Notes: generated by a model from the sequence alone, not told the origin. Numbered from the stretch's first letter, positions 1-6,292 are shown. The stretch: 8,101 bases of DNA from JALZBL01 sp040004775 (GCA_040004775.1 JBDUAD010000115.1:1-8101); one strand, 5' to 3'. Numbers and translations are program-made.

Positions 1-1
1 A

Positions 2-787
2 GGGTTGGCTCCGTTCCGCGACGACGTCGTCATCGCCACCAAGTTCGGCTTTGCGCTCGATACCGGCGGTCAGCAGGCCGGCGTCGACAGTCGTCCGGAG
101 CACATCAAGGAGGTTGCCGACGCGTCCCTGTCCCGGCTCGGCGTCGACGTGATCGACCTGTTCTACCAGCACCGGGTCGACCCCGACGTGCCGATCGAGG
201 ACGTGGCCGGCGCGGTCAAGGAGCTGATCGAGGCGGGCAAGGTCCGCTACTTCGGCCTGTCCGAAGCCGCCCCCGGCACCATCCGGCAGGCGCACGCCGT
301 GCAACCGGTCACCGCCCTGCAGAGTGAGTACTCGTTGTGGTGGCGAGCGCCGGAGACCGACGTGCTGCCGGTGCTGGAGGAACTGGGAATCGGCTTCGTC
401 CCGTTCAGTCCGCTCGGACGCGGCTTCCTCACCGGGACCATCGACCAGAACACCGAGTTCGACCAGTCCGACATGCGTAACGGCCTGCCGCGCTTCACCG
501 CCGAGGCCCGTCAGGCCAACCAGGTCCTGGTCGAAGTTCTGAGCACGCTGGCGCGCAGCAGAAGCGCCACCACTGCCCAGGTCGCGCTGGCGTGGCTGCT
601 GGCCCAGAAGCCGTGGATCGTGCCGATCCCCGGTACCCGGCGCCTCGAGCGGCTGGAGGAGAACATCGGCGCGGCCGACGTCGAGCTGAGCGCTGCGGAT
701 CTGCAGGAGATCGACGACGCCACCGCCGGGATCCCCGTCCAGGGCGAGCGCTACCCCGAGCACATGGCGCGCATGACCGGCCGGTGA
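2..787 (+). CDS. Aldo/keto reductase, 5' end cut by window
   Basis: NAD(P)H-dependent oxidoreductase of the aldo/keto reductase (TIM-barrel) superfamily, cytosolic, reducing aldehydes or ketones; the physiological substrate cannot be told. The reading frame is open to the window edge, and the TTG at 5 lies inside the conserved strand before the ATKFGF motif, so it is not the real start. Numbering from that TTG, the catalytic lysine is K13 (in ATKFGF) and the catalytic histidine H56 (in LFYQHRVDP). The usual Asp and Tyr of the tetrad would lie in the missing N-terminus. Other family marks are GKVRYFGLSE (78-87), QSEYSLW (106-112), PFSPLGRGFLTG (133-144) and the cofactor-binding stretch IPGTRRLERLEEN (208-220). 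The C-terminus looks complete. The next gene, on the minus strand, converges with it 55 bases downstream. Family assignment is firm; the pathway is unknown. Confidence 0.95.
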   Translation, partial: GLAPFRDDVVIATKFGFALDTGGQQAGVDSRPEHIKEVADASLSRLGVDVIDLFYQHRVDPDVPIEDVAGAVKELIEAGKVRYFGLSEAAPGTIRQAHAVQPVTALQSEYSLWWRAPETDVLPVLEELGIGFVPFSPLGRGFLTGTIDQNTEFDQSDMRNGLPRFTAEARQANQVLVEVLSTLARSRSATTAQVALAWLLAQKPWIVPIPGTRRLERLEENIGAADVELSAADLQEIDDATAGIPVQGERYPEHMARMTGR

Positions 788-842
788 AGATTTTCAGACC
801 GGCCCGCCGATGACCTTGGAAACCGTCGACGGCGCGGGCAAC

Positions 843-1226
843 TCAACGAACCCGATTGCCGGTTTTGGCCTGTCCGGGCTCGGTGGGCGAGTTCGGAGAG
901 CCAGAAGTGGACTGAGGTCTGGTCGGCGACCAGTGCCAGTCCGAGCCCAGTGACTCTTGCACGGCTTGACGCTCCGCTTCGGTGAGCTGCGCGGAGATGG
1001 TGCGAATGCAGTCGTGCGGCGTGGCGACCTCTGTCCCCGACGAGTCGCACAGCTCGATGTTGATCGACCACGAGGCGTACTCGATGAGCAGGGTCCAGTC
1101 CTCGTCGTCCGGGACGATATGACGATGACCGACCCCGGAGGCGAGGGCTGATGTGAAAGACCGTCGGCCCGGGCCGGGCGCCGATGAGGACGAGCTGCCG
1201 TTGGTCGATGTGCACGCGATCCGCAT
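843..1226 (-). CDS. Small hypothetical protein, start uncertain
   Basis: I do not recognise the family. A coding stretch is supported because residues about 38-105, counted from the ATG at 1226, read like a folded acidic protein: VPDDEDWTLLIEYASWS, then IELCDSSGTEVATPHDC and LTEAERQAVQESLGSDWHWS. Codons there are strongly GC-ended. The tail (about 106-127) is rich in Ser, Pro and Thr and probably disordered. No signal peptide or membrane segment is seen. The first canonical in-frame start upstream of the good region is ATG at 1226. It would add about 37 low-complexity Ser/Gly/Arg residues and overlap the divergent + strand SRPBCC gene by 74 bases, so the real start may be nearer 1118, using a non-standard codon or masked by a sequence error. 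No clear ribosome site decides it. Existence of the gene is likely, its 5' end is not. Confidence 0.6.
   Translation of the reverse strand: MRIACTSTNGSSSSSAPGPGRRSFTSALASGVGHRHIVPDDEDWTLLIEYASWSINIELCDSSGTEVATPHDCIRTISAQLTEAERQAVQESLGSDWHWSPTRPQSTSGSPNSPTEPGQAKTGNRVR
1137..1141 (+). promoter_or_regulatory. Ribosome binding site of SRPBCC gene
   Basis: GGAGG, 11 bases before GTG 1153. It supports the long start over in-frame TTG 1201 and GTG 1210. The spacing is at the long end of normal. An ATG at 1151, two bases before the chosen GTG, is followed directly by TGA and cannot be the start. Confidence 0.5.
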
Positions 1227-1626
1227 CCACGCTGAACCGAGCGTCGTCTGGACCGCACTCGCACGGATGCTGACCGGACGAGCCAGGACGATGGGACTGG
1301 TCGCGCCGATGTTGCGCGCTGAGCCCAGGCGGACCGCCGGCGATCCCCTGCGCACCGGCTCGACCGTGCCGGGGTTCGCGGTCGTCCACTCCGAGCCGCC
1401 CACGTGGCTGACCCTGCGCGGGCGGCACACCTTCTCCCGCTACCAGCTGACGTTCCGCCTGAGCCCCGACGCCGGAGCTACCGAGGTCCGGGCCGAGACG
1501 CGCGCCAGCTTTCTGGGCGCGAAGGGCCGGGTGTACCGGGCGCTGGTGATCGGCAGCGGCGGTCACACCCACGCGGTGCAGGGCATGCTCACCGAGCTCG
1601 CCCGCCGGTCTCGGCCCACCGCATAG
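1153..1626 (+). CDS. SRPBCC-fold (START/polyketide cyclase-like) protein
   Basis: Probable small cytosolic protein of the SRPBCC (Bet v1/START-like) fold, which makes a hydrophobic ligand pocket; no enzymatic role can be assigned. The family pattern is VHAIRIHAEPSVVWTAL near residues 20-36, the first strand followed by a helix starting at a Trp. It continues with GSTVPGFAVV (69-78), then PPTWLTLRGRHTFSRYQLTF (82-101), a strand with acidic and basic residues (EVRAETRASF, 111-120) and a C-terminal helix after GSGGHTHAVQ. At 157 residues it is near the usual length of 140-160. I chose GTG at 1153 because GGAGG lies at 1137-1141, 11 bases upstream. In-frame TTG 1201 and GTG 1210 are alternatives that would just spare the first strand. 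Its 5' end overlaps the possible 5' end of the divergent gene to the left; its stop codon runs into a GC hairpin. Confidence 0.85.
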   Translation: MKDRRPGPGADEDELPLVDVHAIRIHAEPSVVWTALARMLTGRARTMGLVAPMLRAEPRRTAGDPLRTGSTVPGFAVVHSEPPTWLTLRGRHTFSRYQLTFRLSPDAGATEVRAETRASFLGAKGRVYRALVIGSGGHTHAVQGMLTELARRSRPTA

Positions 1627-1641
1627 GCCGCTCACGCGGCC
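1626..1641. terminator. GC hairpin between convergent genes
   Basis: GGCCGC (1626-1631), loop TCAC, GCGGCC (1636-1641): a perfect 6-bp stem with a 4-base loop. It begins on the last base of the SRPBCC stop codon and lies in the 76-base gap before the convergent membrane-protein gene. No T-run follows on either strand, so it would be a U-less hairpin terminator of the kind often proposed in actinobacteria. Function is inferred from position and symmetry only. Confidence 0.4.
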
Positions 1642-1702
1642 GGACGCGCTCCCCGAAATCCAGGGCGCGACGTCACGAACATCAGCTTCTCAGGCCGCCA
1701 GC

Positions 1703-2683
1703 TCAGTTCAGGGAATTGGCGAAGGCAATGACTTCATCGAGAGTCAGCGCCGGGTGCTTCGGGTCGTCGTTGCTCATCTGATGGACCGCGAACGCCCGAT
1801 CCGGAGCTTCGGTCCACACCACCAGGATGTCCTGCTCGAAACCGCGGTCGGCCGACGCCACAGCGGGATGGCCGTGCACCGTCGTCCGTCGCAGCACTTC
1901 GGGCAGGTTGCCGCCCAGCGACGCGGCCGGGCCGGCGCTGATGCTCACCGTGCCGGCCGCCCCGGCGTACGTCCGGATGCCGGCGTTGGCCTCCTTGCCG
2001 AAGCCTGTGGCAAAGCCGTTGAGGCTGGACCAGGCAACCGGCCGGGCCACATAACCGGCCGGCACCGTGGTGGGCGCCGGGACGGTCGCGGGGTCGAGCA
2101 CCGGATGTGAACTTCCGTCGAACGCGTCGACCAGTTTTCGGCCAGCCAGTGGCGCACCCAACGTCACCTTCAACCGCTGTGACGGACGTTTGACATCGAC
2201 ACAGACGGCTGGCTGATACGTGGTCGACGTGGCCGGACGGACGTAGGTGGCAATCTTTATCGTCACGGCGGTGGCCGTCGCGGCGACCACGTAGGGCACC
2301 GGCGTCCAGAGGCAGGAGGGGCCACCCTGGATCTCGGCGTAAACCCACACGACGTCAGGGGCGGTCTCATCGGCGACCGGCGCCGTCCACCCCTCGGTGC
2401 CGACGAGCGTTTCCACGACTCCGTTCACGGTGACCGTTGCCGGTATCGCGGCCGGCGCAGCCGAAGGACGGTCCGACGACGGGCCGGCGATCCGCAGGAG
2501 AACCGGGATCGTCGCGACCACAACCACTACGACGGCGGCCAGGGCGATAGGGCCCCAGGAAGCCCGTGCCGGACCATGCCCGCTGGCGACGCGGATCATC
2601 GGCGCCAACGGCGGAGGGTCGGCTTGCGTGTCGGCCAAAACCTCGCCGTGTCGCCGCAGCCGGCTCTCCAGGTCCTGAGTCAT
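1703..2683 (-). CDS. Single-pass membrane protein, probable anti-sigma partner
   Basis: Protein of 326 residues. Residues 1-42 form a charged, cytoplasmic N-terminus (MTQDLESRLRRHGEV near the start). One strongly hydrophobic segment follows at about 43-63, with a run of six valines. The remaining 260 residues should lie outside the membrane; they are rich in Pro, Thr, Ala and Val and look like beta-rich or flexible domains. The sigma-factor stop overlaps this start in ATGA (2680-2683), so the two are translationally coupled, which is the usual layout for an ECF sigma factor and its membrane anti-sigma factor. A strong GAGAGGA lies 6 bases before the ATG. No HxxxCxxC zinc anti-sigma motif is visible in the short N-terminus, so the anti-sigma role rests on topology and neighbourhood. 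A longer in-frame start inside the sigma gene was rejected in favour of the coupled ATG with the ribosome site. Confidence 0.85.
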   Translation of the reverse strand: MTQDLESRLRRHGEVLADTQADPPPLAPMIRVASGHGPARASWGPIALAAVVVVVVATIPVLLRIAGPSSDRPSAAPAAIPATVTVNGVVETLVGTEGWTAPVADETAPDVVWVYAEIQGGPSCLWTPVPYVVAATATAVTIKIATYVRPATSTTYQPAVCVDVKRPSQRLKVTLGAPLAGRKLVDAFDGSSHPVLDPATVPAPTTVPAGYVARPVAWSSLNGFATGFGKEANAGIRTYAGAAGTVSISAGPAASLGGNLPEVLRRTTVHGHPAVASADRGFEQDILVVWTEAPDRAFAVHQMSNDDPKHPALTLDEVIAFANSLN

Positions 2684-3138
2684 CGGTATTCCTCTCCGAG
2701 TTCGCTGCGCAGATGACGCCGAGCCTCGAACAACGTCGATTTGACCGTGCCGGGGCTGCACCCCATCACCGCTGCCGCGTCGTTCACCGGCAGCCCCATC
2801 AGGTAATGCAAGGTGACCGCCACGCGCTGTCGGTGCGGGAGACGTGCGATCGCTCGCTCCAGGTCAAGATCGATCCCCGGAGCCAGTTGCGCCCCCGGTT
2901 CCGGAAAGGCAGCGTCGCGGCGCCGGCGTCGACCCGCCGATCGCCAGGACTTTCGTGCCTGGTCGGCAGTGATCGCCAACAGCCAGTTGCGGGCGGAGCC
3001 GCGTTCGGGGACGAAGCGCGTGCGGTTGCGCCAGGCGGACGTCAGGGCGTCCTGCAGCACGTCTTCCCAGGTGTCGGAGGCCCCGAGCCGGCGGGCCAGG
3101 TTCGCCATCGCCGACCAGTGGGGTGCCACCCAGTCCAC
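2680..3138 (-). CDS. ECF-type RNA polymerase sigma factor
   Basis: Sigma-70 family, extracytoplasmic-function type; it would direct RNA polymerase to a small regulon, probably controlled by the downstream membrane protein. Region 2 spans about residues 1-66 (WSAMANLARRLG, then WEDVLQDALTSAWRNRTRF and ARNWLLAITADQARKSWR). A basic linker follows (RRRRRR near 68-74), then region 4 at about 94-148: ARLPHRQRVAVTLHYLMGLP and a helix-turn-helix in NDAAAVMGCSPGTVKSTLFEARRHLR. There is no extra C-terminal domain. GTG at 3138 is taken because GGGAGG sits 6 bases upstream. However, the protein then starts inside the conserved region-2.1 helix. The 19 codons from GTG 3199 read as a natural N-terminus in another frame and would join as REA-FVDWVAPHW if one base were removed near 3142 (see findings). 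The full form would be about 172 residues, a normal ECF length. Ends in ATGA overlap with the next gene. Confidence 0.9.
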   Translation of the reverse strand: MDWVAPHWSAMANLARRLGASDTWEDVLQDALTSAWRNRTRFVPERGSARNWLLAITADQARKSWRSAGRRRRRDAAFPEPGAQLAPGIDLDLERAIARLPHRQRVAVTLHYLMGLPVNDAAAVMGCSPGTVKSTLFEARRHLRSELGEEYR

Positions 3139-3199
3139 GAATTGCCTCCCGCACCGAGTCCTCGGGACGCGCCGGCACGTCGGCTGCCACCTCGCCCAC
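3139..3199 (-). other. Possible true N-terminus of sigma gene, out of frame
   Basis: From GTG 3199 the minus strand encodes a 19-residue run ending DSVREA with GC-ended codons in 14 of the 19. It then leaves the sigma frame at gcaattcgtg. Dropping one A (position 3142 or 3143) gives A-F-V-D-W and continues into the sigma region-2 helix. This looks like a coding N-terminus disconnected by one base, but the overlap with a good ribosome site for GTG 3138 means chance cannot be excluded. Confidence 0.45.
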
Positions 3200-3204
3200 G
3201 CCTC

Positions 3205-3210
3205 TATATA
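3205..3210 (-). promoter_or_regulatory. Possible -10 element upstream of sigma gene
   Basis: On the minus strand TATATA stands out as an AT island in very GC-rich DNA. A start of transcription 6-7 bases downstream would fall at about GTG 3199, as in leaderless mRNAs. No clear -35 hexamer is seen at 16-18 bases; GAAC lies closer upstream. It is in the 88-base gap after the VOC gene, the natural place for a separate sigma promoter. Confidence 0.3.
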
Positions 3211-3287
3211 CTCCGGCCGCCCTGGTTCGGTTGGGTGACGACGGACGGAGATCAGCGGCCAGAAGTGTTGCGCCGAGATGCCGGGGA

Positions 3288-3704
3288 TCAGGCCAGCGCG
3301 TTCAGCTGGCCGATGCGGATGGCGTTGCCGAACGGGTCGCGCAGGCCGAAGTCGATCCCGTAGGGCTTCTCACTGGGCTCGTCGGTGAACTCCACGCCCT
3401 TGGCCTTGAGGTCTTCGTAGGTGGCGTAGGCGTCGTCGGTGGTGAAGATCAACCATCCGCCGGTGGCGCCCTTGGTCAGCAGTTCGCGCACCTGCTCCGC
3501 GGTGGAACCGTCCATGGCCGGCGGCCCCGGCTTCTCCAGTAGCACCTGGCGCTCCGGGTGGCCGGGCACACTAACGGTCAGCCAGCGCATGAAGCCGAGG
3601 TCGGTGTCGTTGGCCACCTCGAGGCCGAGCGTGTTGACGTAGAAGTCGAGCGCCTGGTCCTGGTCCAGCACGAAAATCTGCGATTGGGTAAGCGCGTTCA
3701 GCAT
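3288..3704 (-). CDS. VOC family (glyoxalase/bleomycin-resistance fold) protein
   Basis: Cytosolic protein of the vicinal-oxygen-chelate superfamily, 138 residues, one complete pair of beta-alpha-beta-beta-beta modules. Module one: SQIFVLDQDQALDFYVNTLG (8-27), GFMRWLTVSVPG (37-48), QVLLEKPGPP (53-62). Module two: GGWLIFTTDDAYATYEDLKA (82-101), GVEFTDEPSEKPYGIDFGLR (103-122) and DPFGNAIRIGQ (123-133). The position in module two that often holds a metal-binding His (GGH) is Trp here, and GN-H-I is GN-A-I, so metal binding may be lost; this is a family-memory comparison. Substrate unknown: such proteins act as glyoxalases, dioxygenases or drug-binding resistance proteins. ATG 3704 has AAAGGA 7 bases upstream. 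The AraC-type gene 44 bases upstream on the same strand is a likely co-transcribed regulator. Confidence 0.93.
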   Translation of the reverse strand: MLNALTQSQIFVLDQDQALDFYVNTLGLEVANDTDLGFMRWLTVSVPGHPERQVLLEKPGPPAMDGSTAEQVRELLTKGATGGWLIFTTDDAYATYEDLKAKGVEFTDEPSEKPYGIDFGLRDPFGNAIRIGQLNALA

Positions 3705-3711
3705 GGCGTTG

Positions 3712-3719
3712 TCCTTTCG
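3712..3719 (-). promoter_or_regulatory. Ribosome binding site of VOC gene
   Basis: CGAAAGGA on the minus strand, 7 bases before ATG 3704. It fixes the start. The same octamer precedes the DoxX-like and RibD-fold genes in this window. Confidence 0.7.
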
Positions 3720-3748
3720 GCGTGGGCGGTGAATCGGCGTCTAGGACG

Positions 3749-4171
3749 TTATTCAGAACCGCCCTTCGAGGCTTCTCCGAAACTGCTCGGCCTCATCCAG
3801 GCCCGGGCGAAGCACGACGGCACCGGCGTGACCGGACCGCGGCGTCGGTAACTGGACGGCGACTCGCCCACGATCTGGCGAAAGGTCCGGCTGAACGTCC
3901 CGAGGCTGGTGAAGCCAACGACCACGCAGATCTCGGTGACGCTGCGGTCGGTGTCGCGCAACAGGTACATGGCCCGTTCGACCCGTCGCCGCTGCAGGTA
4001 GCGGTGGGGCGTCTCGCCGAACGCGGCCTGGAAGGTGCGAATGAAATGCGCCTGGGAAACGTGCGCCAGCGCGGCCAGGGTGGGCAGGTCGAGTGGCTCG
4101 GCGTACGCGCGGTCCATGGCGTCGCGAGCCCGAAGAAGCAGGCGGTTGCTCTGCTCGACCGCCCGGCTCAC
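3749..4171 (-). CDS. AraC family transcriptional regulator
   Basis: Small DNA-binding regulator of 140 residues consisting almost only of the AraC/XylS double helix-turn-helix domain; no separate ligand-binding domain. Helix-turn-helix one lies near 28-49 (DLPTLAALAHVSQAHFIRTF), followed by FGETPHRYLQRRRVERAMYL (51-70). Helix-turn-helix two is near 77-98, with the family signature VGFTSLGTFSRTFRQIVGES (85-104). The C-terminal tail (about 110-140) ends in RPSSFGEA, seen as a plausible partner-contact segment. Start GTG 4171 lacks a good ribosome site but overlaps, as GTGA, the stop of a 10-codon ORF that begins 4 bases after the HelD-like gene ends. Translation may therefore be coupled from upstream. 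It most likely controls itself and the VOC gene 44 bases downstream (inference from the common AraC-VOC pairing). Confidence 0.93.
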   Translation of the reverse strand: MSRAVEQSNRLLLRARDAMDRAYAEPLDLPTLAALAHVSQAHFIRTFQAAFGETPHRYLQRRRVERAMYLLRDTDRSVTEICVVVGFTSLGTFSRTFRQIVGESPSSYRRRGPVTPVPSCFARAWMRPSSFGEASKGGSE

Positions 4172-4200
4172 GCCGCGGTGCCCGGGTCGACCGATTCCAT
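4168..4200 (-). CDS. 10-codon leader ORF between HelD-like and AraC genes
   Basis: ATG at 4200 reads MESVDPGTAA and stops at TGA 4170-4168, overlapping the AraC GTG as GTGA. Its start lies 4 bases past the HelD-like stop codon and has no ribosome site, so it would depend on re-initiating ribosomes. It could be a coupling leader, or the true AraC N-terminus separated by a frame slip, or chance. Weakly supported. Confidence 0.25.
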   Translation of the reverse strand: MESVDPGTAA

Positions 4201-4204
4201 CACG

Positions 4205-6277
4205 TCAGCGCCGATCGGCGTCCAGTTCGCCGGGTAGCGGCTCGTCGTGAATGAGCACCAGCCGGGACACCGCGCGGGTCATGACCACGTAGAGCCGGCG
4301 CAAGCCGGAAATACGGGTGGGTTCGGCGGCGACGATGCCGGCCGGCTCCACCAGGACGACCGAGTCGAACTCCAGGCCCTTGGCCTCCCCGGCCGCCACC
4401 ACCGAGATCCGGGCGTCGGCCTCCTCGGCCAGGCGATGGGCGTCGAGCTCGGCCGCGCGCAGCTCGGCGTGGACGGCGTCGACCTGAGCGTCGGGCACGA
4501 TCACCCCGATCGAGCCCTCGACCGGCACGCCGTCGACCACGAGGCATCCGCGCACCGCCTTCACCAACCCAGCCCGCGGCGCGCTTCCCACCGCCCCGTT
4601 TCCCGGACGCACGGACGACGAAGGCGGCAATTCGGCCGCGATGTGCGGCAGCAACCGGTTGGCCAGGACCAGCACCTCACCCGGCACGCGGTAGCCGATG
4701 GTCAGTGGACGCACCGACGCGCCGGCGTGTCCGAGGTGATCGAGGGTGAGCGGCCACGAGCCCGGTGCCCACGGTGCGGTGGCCTGGGCCAGGTCGCCGA
4801 GCACGGTGACCGATCCGAGCGGACTGCGTCGCGCCACCGCGCGGCACTGCATGGCCGACAGGTCCTGCGCCTCGTCGACGACCACGTGGACGTAGGACTC
4901 GGCGCCGTCGAGCAGTCCCCGCAGCTCGTCGAGGAGCACCGCGTCGGCCGGCGTCCACGGTGCCTGCCGCAACGACCGGGGCGGCGAGGCCCACGCCAGC
5001 TGCGCCCGCTCGGATTCCTCGAGCTCCGGGGCGTTGCGAGCCAGCAGGTCCGGGTTGGTGTAGAGCCGGGCCAGCAGCTCGGAGGCCGAGAGCGGCGGCC
5101 ATACCGCGTCGACTGCTGCTCTAACCGACGGTGATCGGGCCACCCGGTGGGTCTCGGCGTCGCTCGGCGCCGCACCCACCGCCTCCCGTTGGCGACGGAC
5201 GTCCTCGGCGACCTGGAGCAACAGCCGCTCGCGGGCCGGGTTCCACCGCAGGTGTCCAGATAGGAACGCTCGGCGCGAGTCGTCGACGTAGCGACGCAGG
5301 TGGTGGGCGCCGACCCGGTGCCGCTTGGTGCCGAGCACGGCGACCACGTCGTCGACCGGCTTGACCACGTGGCGCAGCACTGCTCGCCGCAAGACCGCGG
5401 CCATCCGCGCGTCGCCCTTGAGTACCGCGGTGGCCACCGCGTCCGCCGCCCGCACCGGCTCCGACGCCACCAGCTCATCCACCGTGGTCTGGGCGATGCC
5501 GCCCTCGCCGAGGGCCGGCAGCACCTGGGCGATGTAGTGCAGGAAGGCCGCGTTCGGCCCGACGACGAGCACACCGGTGCGCCGCAGCCGCTCGGGGTAG
5601 GTGTAGAGCAGGTAGGCGGCCCGGTGCAGGCCGACCGCGGTCTTGCCCGTGCCCGGTGCGCCCTGGATGCACAACGATGTGTCGAGGTCGGCGCGGACCA
5701 GCTCGTCCTGATCAGGCTGGATCGTGGCCACGATGTCGCGCATTGGCCCGACGCGCGGGCGCTCGATCTCCTGACGAAGGATGTCCGACTCCAGACCGAG
5801 GCGCTCACCGCGGTCGAGGTGCTCGTCCTCGTACGACGTCAGCTGCCCGGCGTCCTCGCCGCGGCCGAAGCCGAAGCGCCGCCGCAGCGTCACGCCCATC
5901 CGCTCGGCCGGCGTGGCCCGGTAGAAGGCCCGAGCGATGGGAGCGCGCCAGTCGATCACCACCGGGTTGAGGTCGTCGTCGCGCACGTGGCGGCGCCCGA
6001 TGTGCAGGACCTCGTCCTGACGGCTGGAACCGCGTCCGGCGGTGTCGTCTCGGTCGATCCGGCCGAAGAACGGCGGGGCGTCCGGTTCGGCTCCCAGGGC
6101 CCGCAGTCGATCGGCGCGCAGTCGGCCGAGGCTTTCGCTGGCCAGCGCGTCCACACCGAGATCGGCGATGCGTTCGGTGGCGGCCTGCATGTGCGTCAGG
6201 CAGATCCGCGCATAGTTCAGCTGGCGCCGCTCGTCGTCCAGTTGGGTCTCGGCCGAGCTGGCAACGTCGGCGTCCAC
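4205..6277 (-). CDS. HelD-like RNA polymerase-associated UvrD/Rep-type ATPase
   Basis: Superfamily-1 ATPase of 690 residues. Motifs in order: GAPGTGKT Walker A at 206-213; VVVDEAQD Walker B at 465-472; GDLAQAT at 494-500; IGYRVP at 527-532; GEAKGLEFD at 630-638; LYVVMTRA at 662-669. Before the first ATPase half lies a charged N-terminus (DERRQLNYARICL near 15-27), then a HelD-type segment: FFGRIDR (70-76), VVIDWRAPIARAFYRATP (106-123) and GPMRDIVATIQPDQDELVRA (177-196). Known HelD proteins insert arms into RNA polymerase to recycle stalled enzyme, and the HelR branch displaces rifamycins. This one is plausibly HelR-like in role, but which branch it belongs to cannot be settled by eye. GTG 6277 is the only upstream start: an in-frame TAG precedes it by 12 bases. 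There is no ribosome site but a -10-like TAGAGT 9 bases before, so it may be leaderless. No palindromic rifamycin-associated element was seen upstream. AraC follows 33 bases downstream. Confidence 0.93.
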   Translation of the reverse strand: MDADVASSAETQLDDERRQLNYARICLTHMQAATERIADLGVDALASESLGRLRADRLRALGAEPDAPPFFGRIDRDDTAGRGSSRQDEVLHIGRRHVRDDDLNPVVIDWRAPIARAFYRATPAERMGVTLRRRFGFGRGEDAGQLTSYEDEHLDRGERLGLESDILRQEIERPRVGPMRDIVATIQPDQDELVRADLDTSLCIQGAPGTGKTAVGLHRAAYLLYTYPERLRRTGVLVVGPNAAFLHYIAQVLPALGEGGIAQTTVDELVASEPVRAADAVATAVLKGDARMAAVLRRAVLRHVVKPVDDVVAVLGTKRHRVGAHHLRRYVDDSRRAFLSGHLRWNPARERLLLQVAEDVRRQREAVGAAPSDAETHRVARSPSVRAAVDAVWPPLSASELLARLYTNPDLLARNAPELEESERAQLAWASPPRSLRQAPWTPADAVLLDELRGLLDGAESYVHVVVDEAQDLSAMQCRAVARRSPLGSVTVLGDLAQATAPWAPGSWPLTLDHLGHAGASVRPLTIGYRVPGEVLVLANRLLPHIAAELPPSSSVRPGNGAVGSAPRAGLVKAVRGCLVVDGVPVEGSIGVIVPDAQVDAVHAELRAAELDAHRLAEEADARISVVAAGEAKGLEFDSVVLVEPAGIVAAEPTRISGLRRLYVVMTRAVSRLVLIHDEPLPGELDADRR

Positions 6278-6286
6278 GAGGCGAAA

Positions 6287-6292
6287 ACTCTA
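6287..6292 (-). promoter_or_regulatory. -10-like element of HelD-like gene
   Basis: TAGAGT on the minus strand fits the actinobacterial TANNNT consensus and ends 9 bases before the GTG start, which would make the transcript leaderless or nearly so. A weak -35-like GTCAAC lies 16 bases upstream. No Shine-Dalgarno sequence lies between. Confidence 0.4.

Noticed and set aside
957..1151. + strand 64-codon ORF ending just before the SRPBCC start (TGATG-like junction)
   Set aside because: It looks coupled, but it is the antisense of the better minus-strand coding region and its residues look like a shadow.
751..1635. Minus-strand ORF of 294 codons across the SRPBCC gene
   Set aside because: Arg/His/Gly-rich shadow frame without family resemblance; it covers both a recognisable + strand protein and another minus frame.
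3200..3287. ECF-type autoregulated promoter (GGAAC...CGTC) before the sigma gene
   Set aside because: A CAAC and CGTC pair exists on the minus strand but the spacing is about 19 bases and the -35 is incomplete, so I do not call it.
2566..3363. + strand ORF of 265 codons opposite the sigma gene
   Set aside because: Antisense to clear sigma regions 2 and 4; no motifs of its own.
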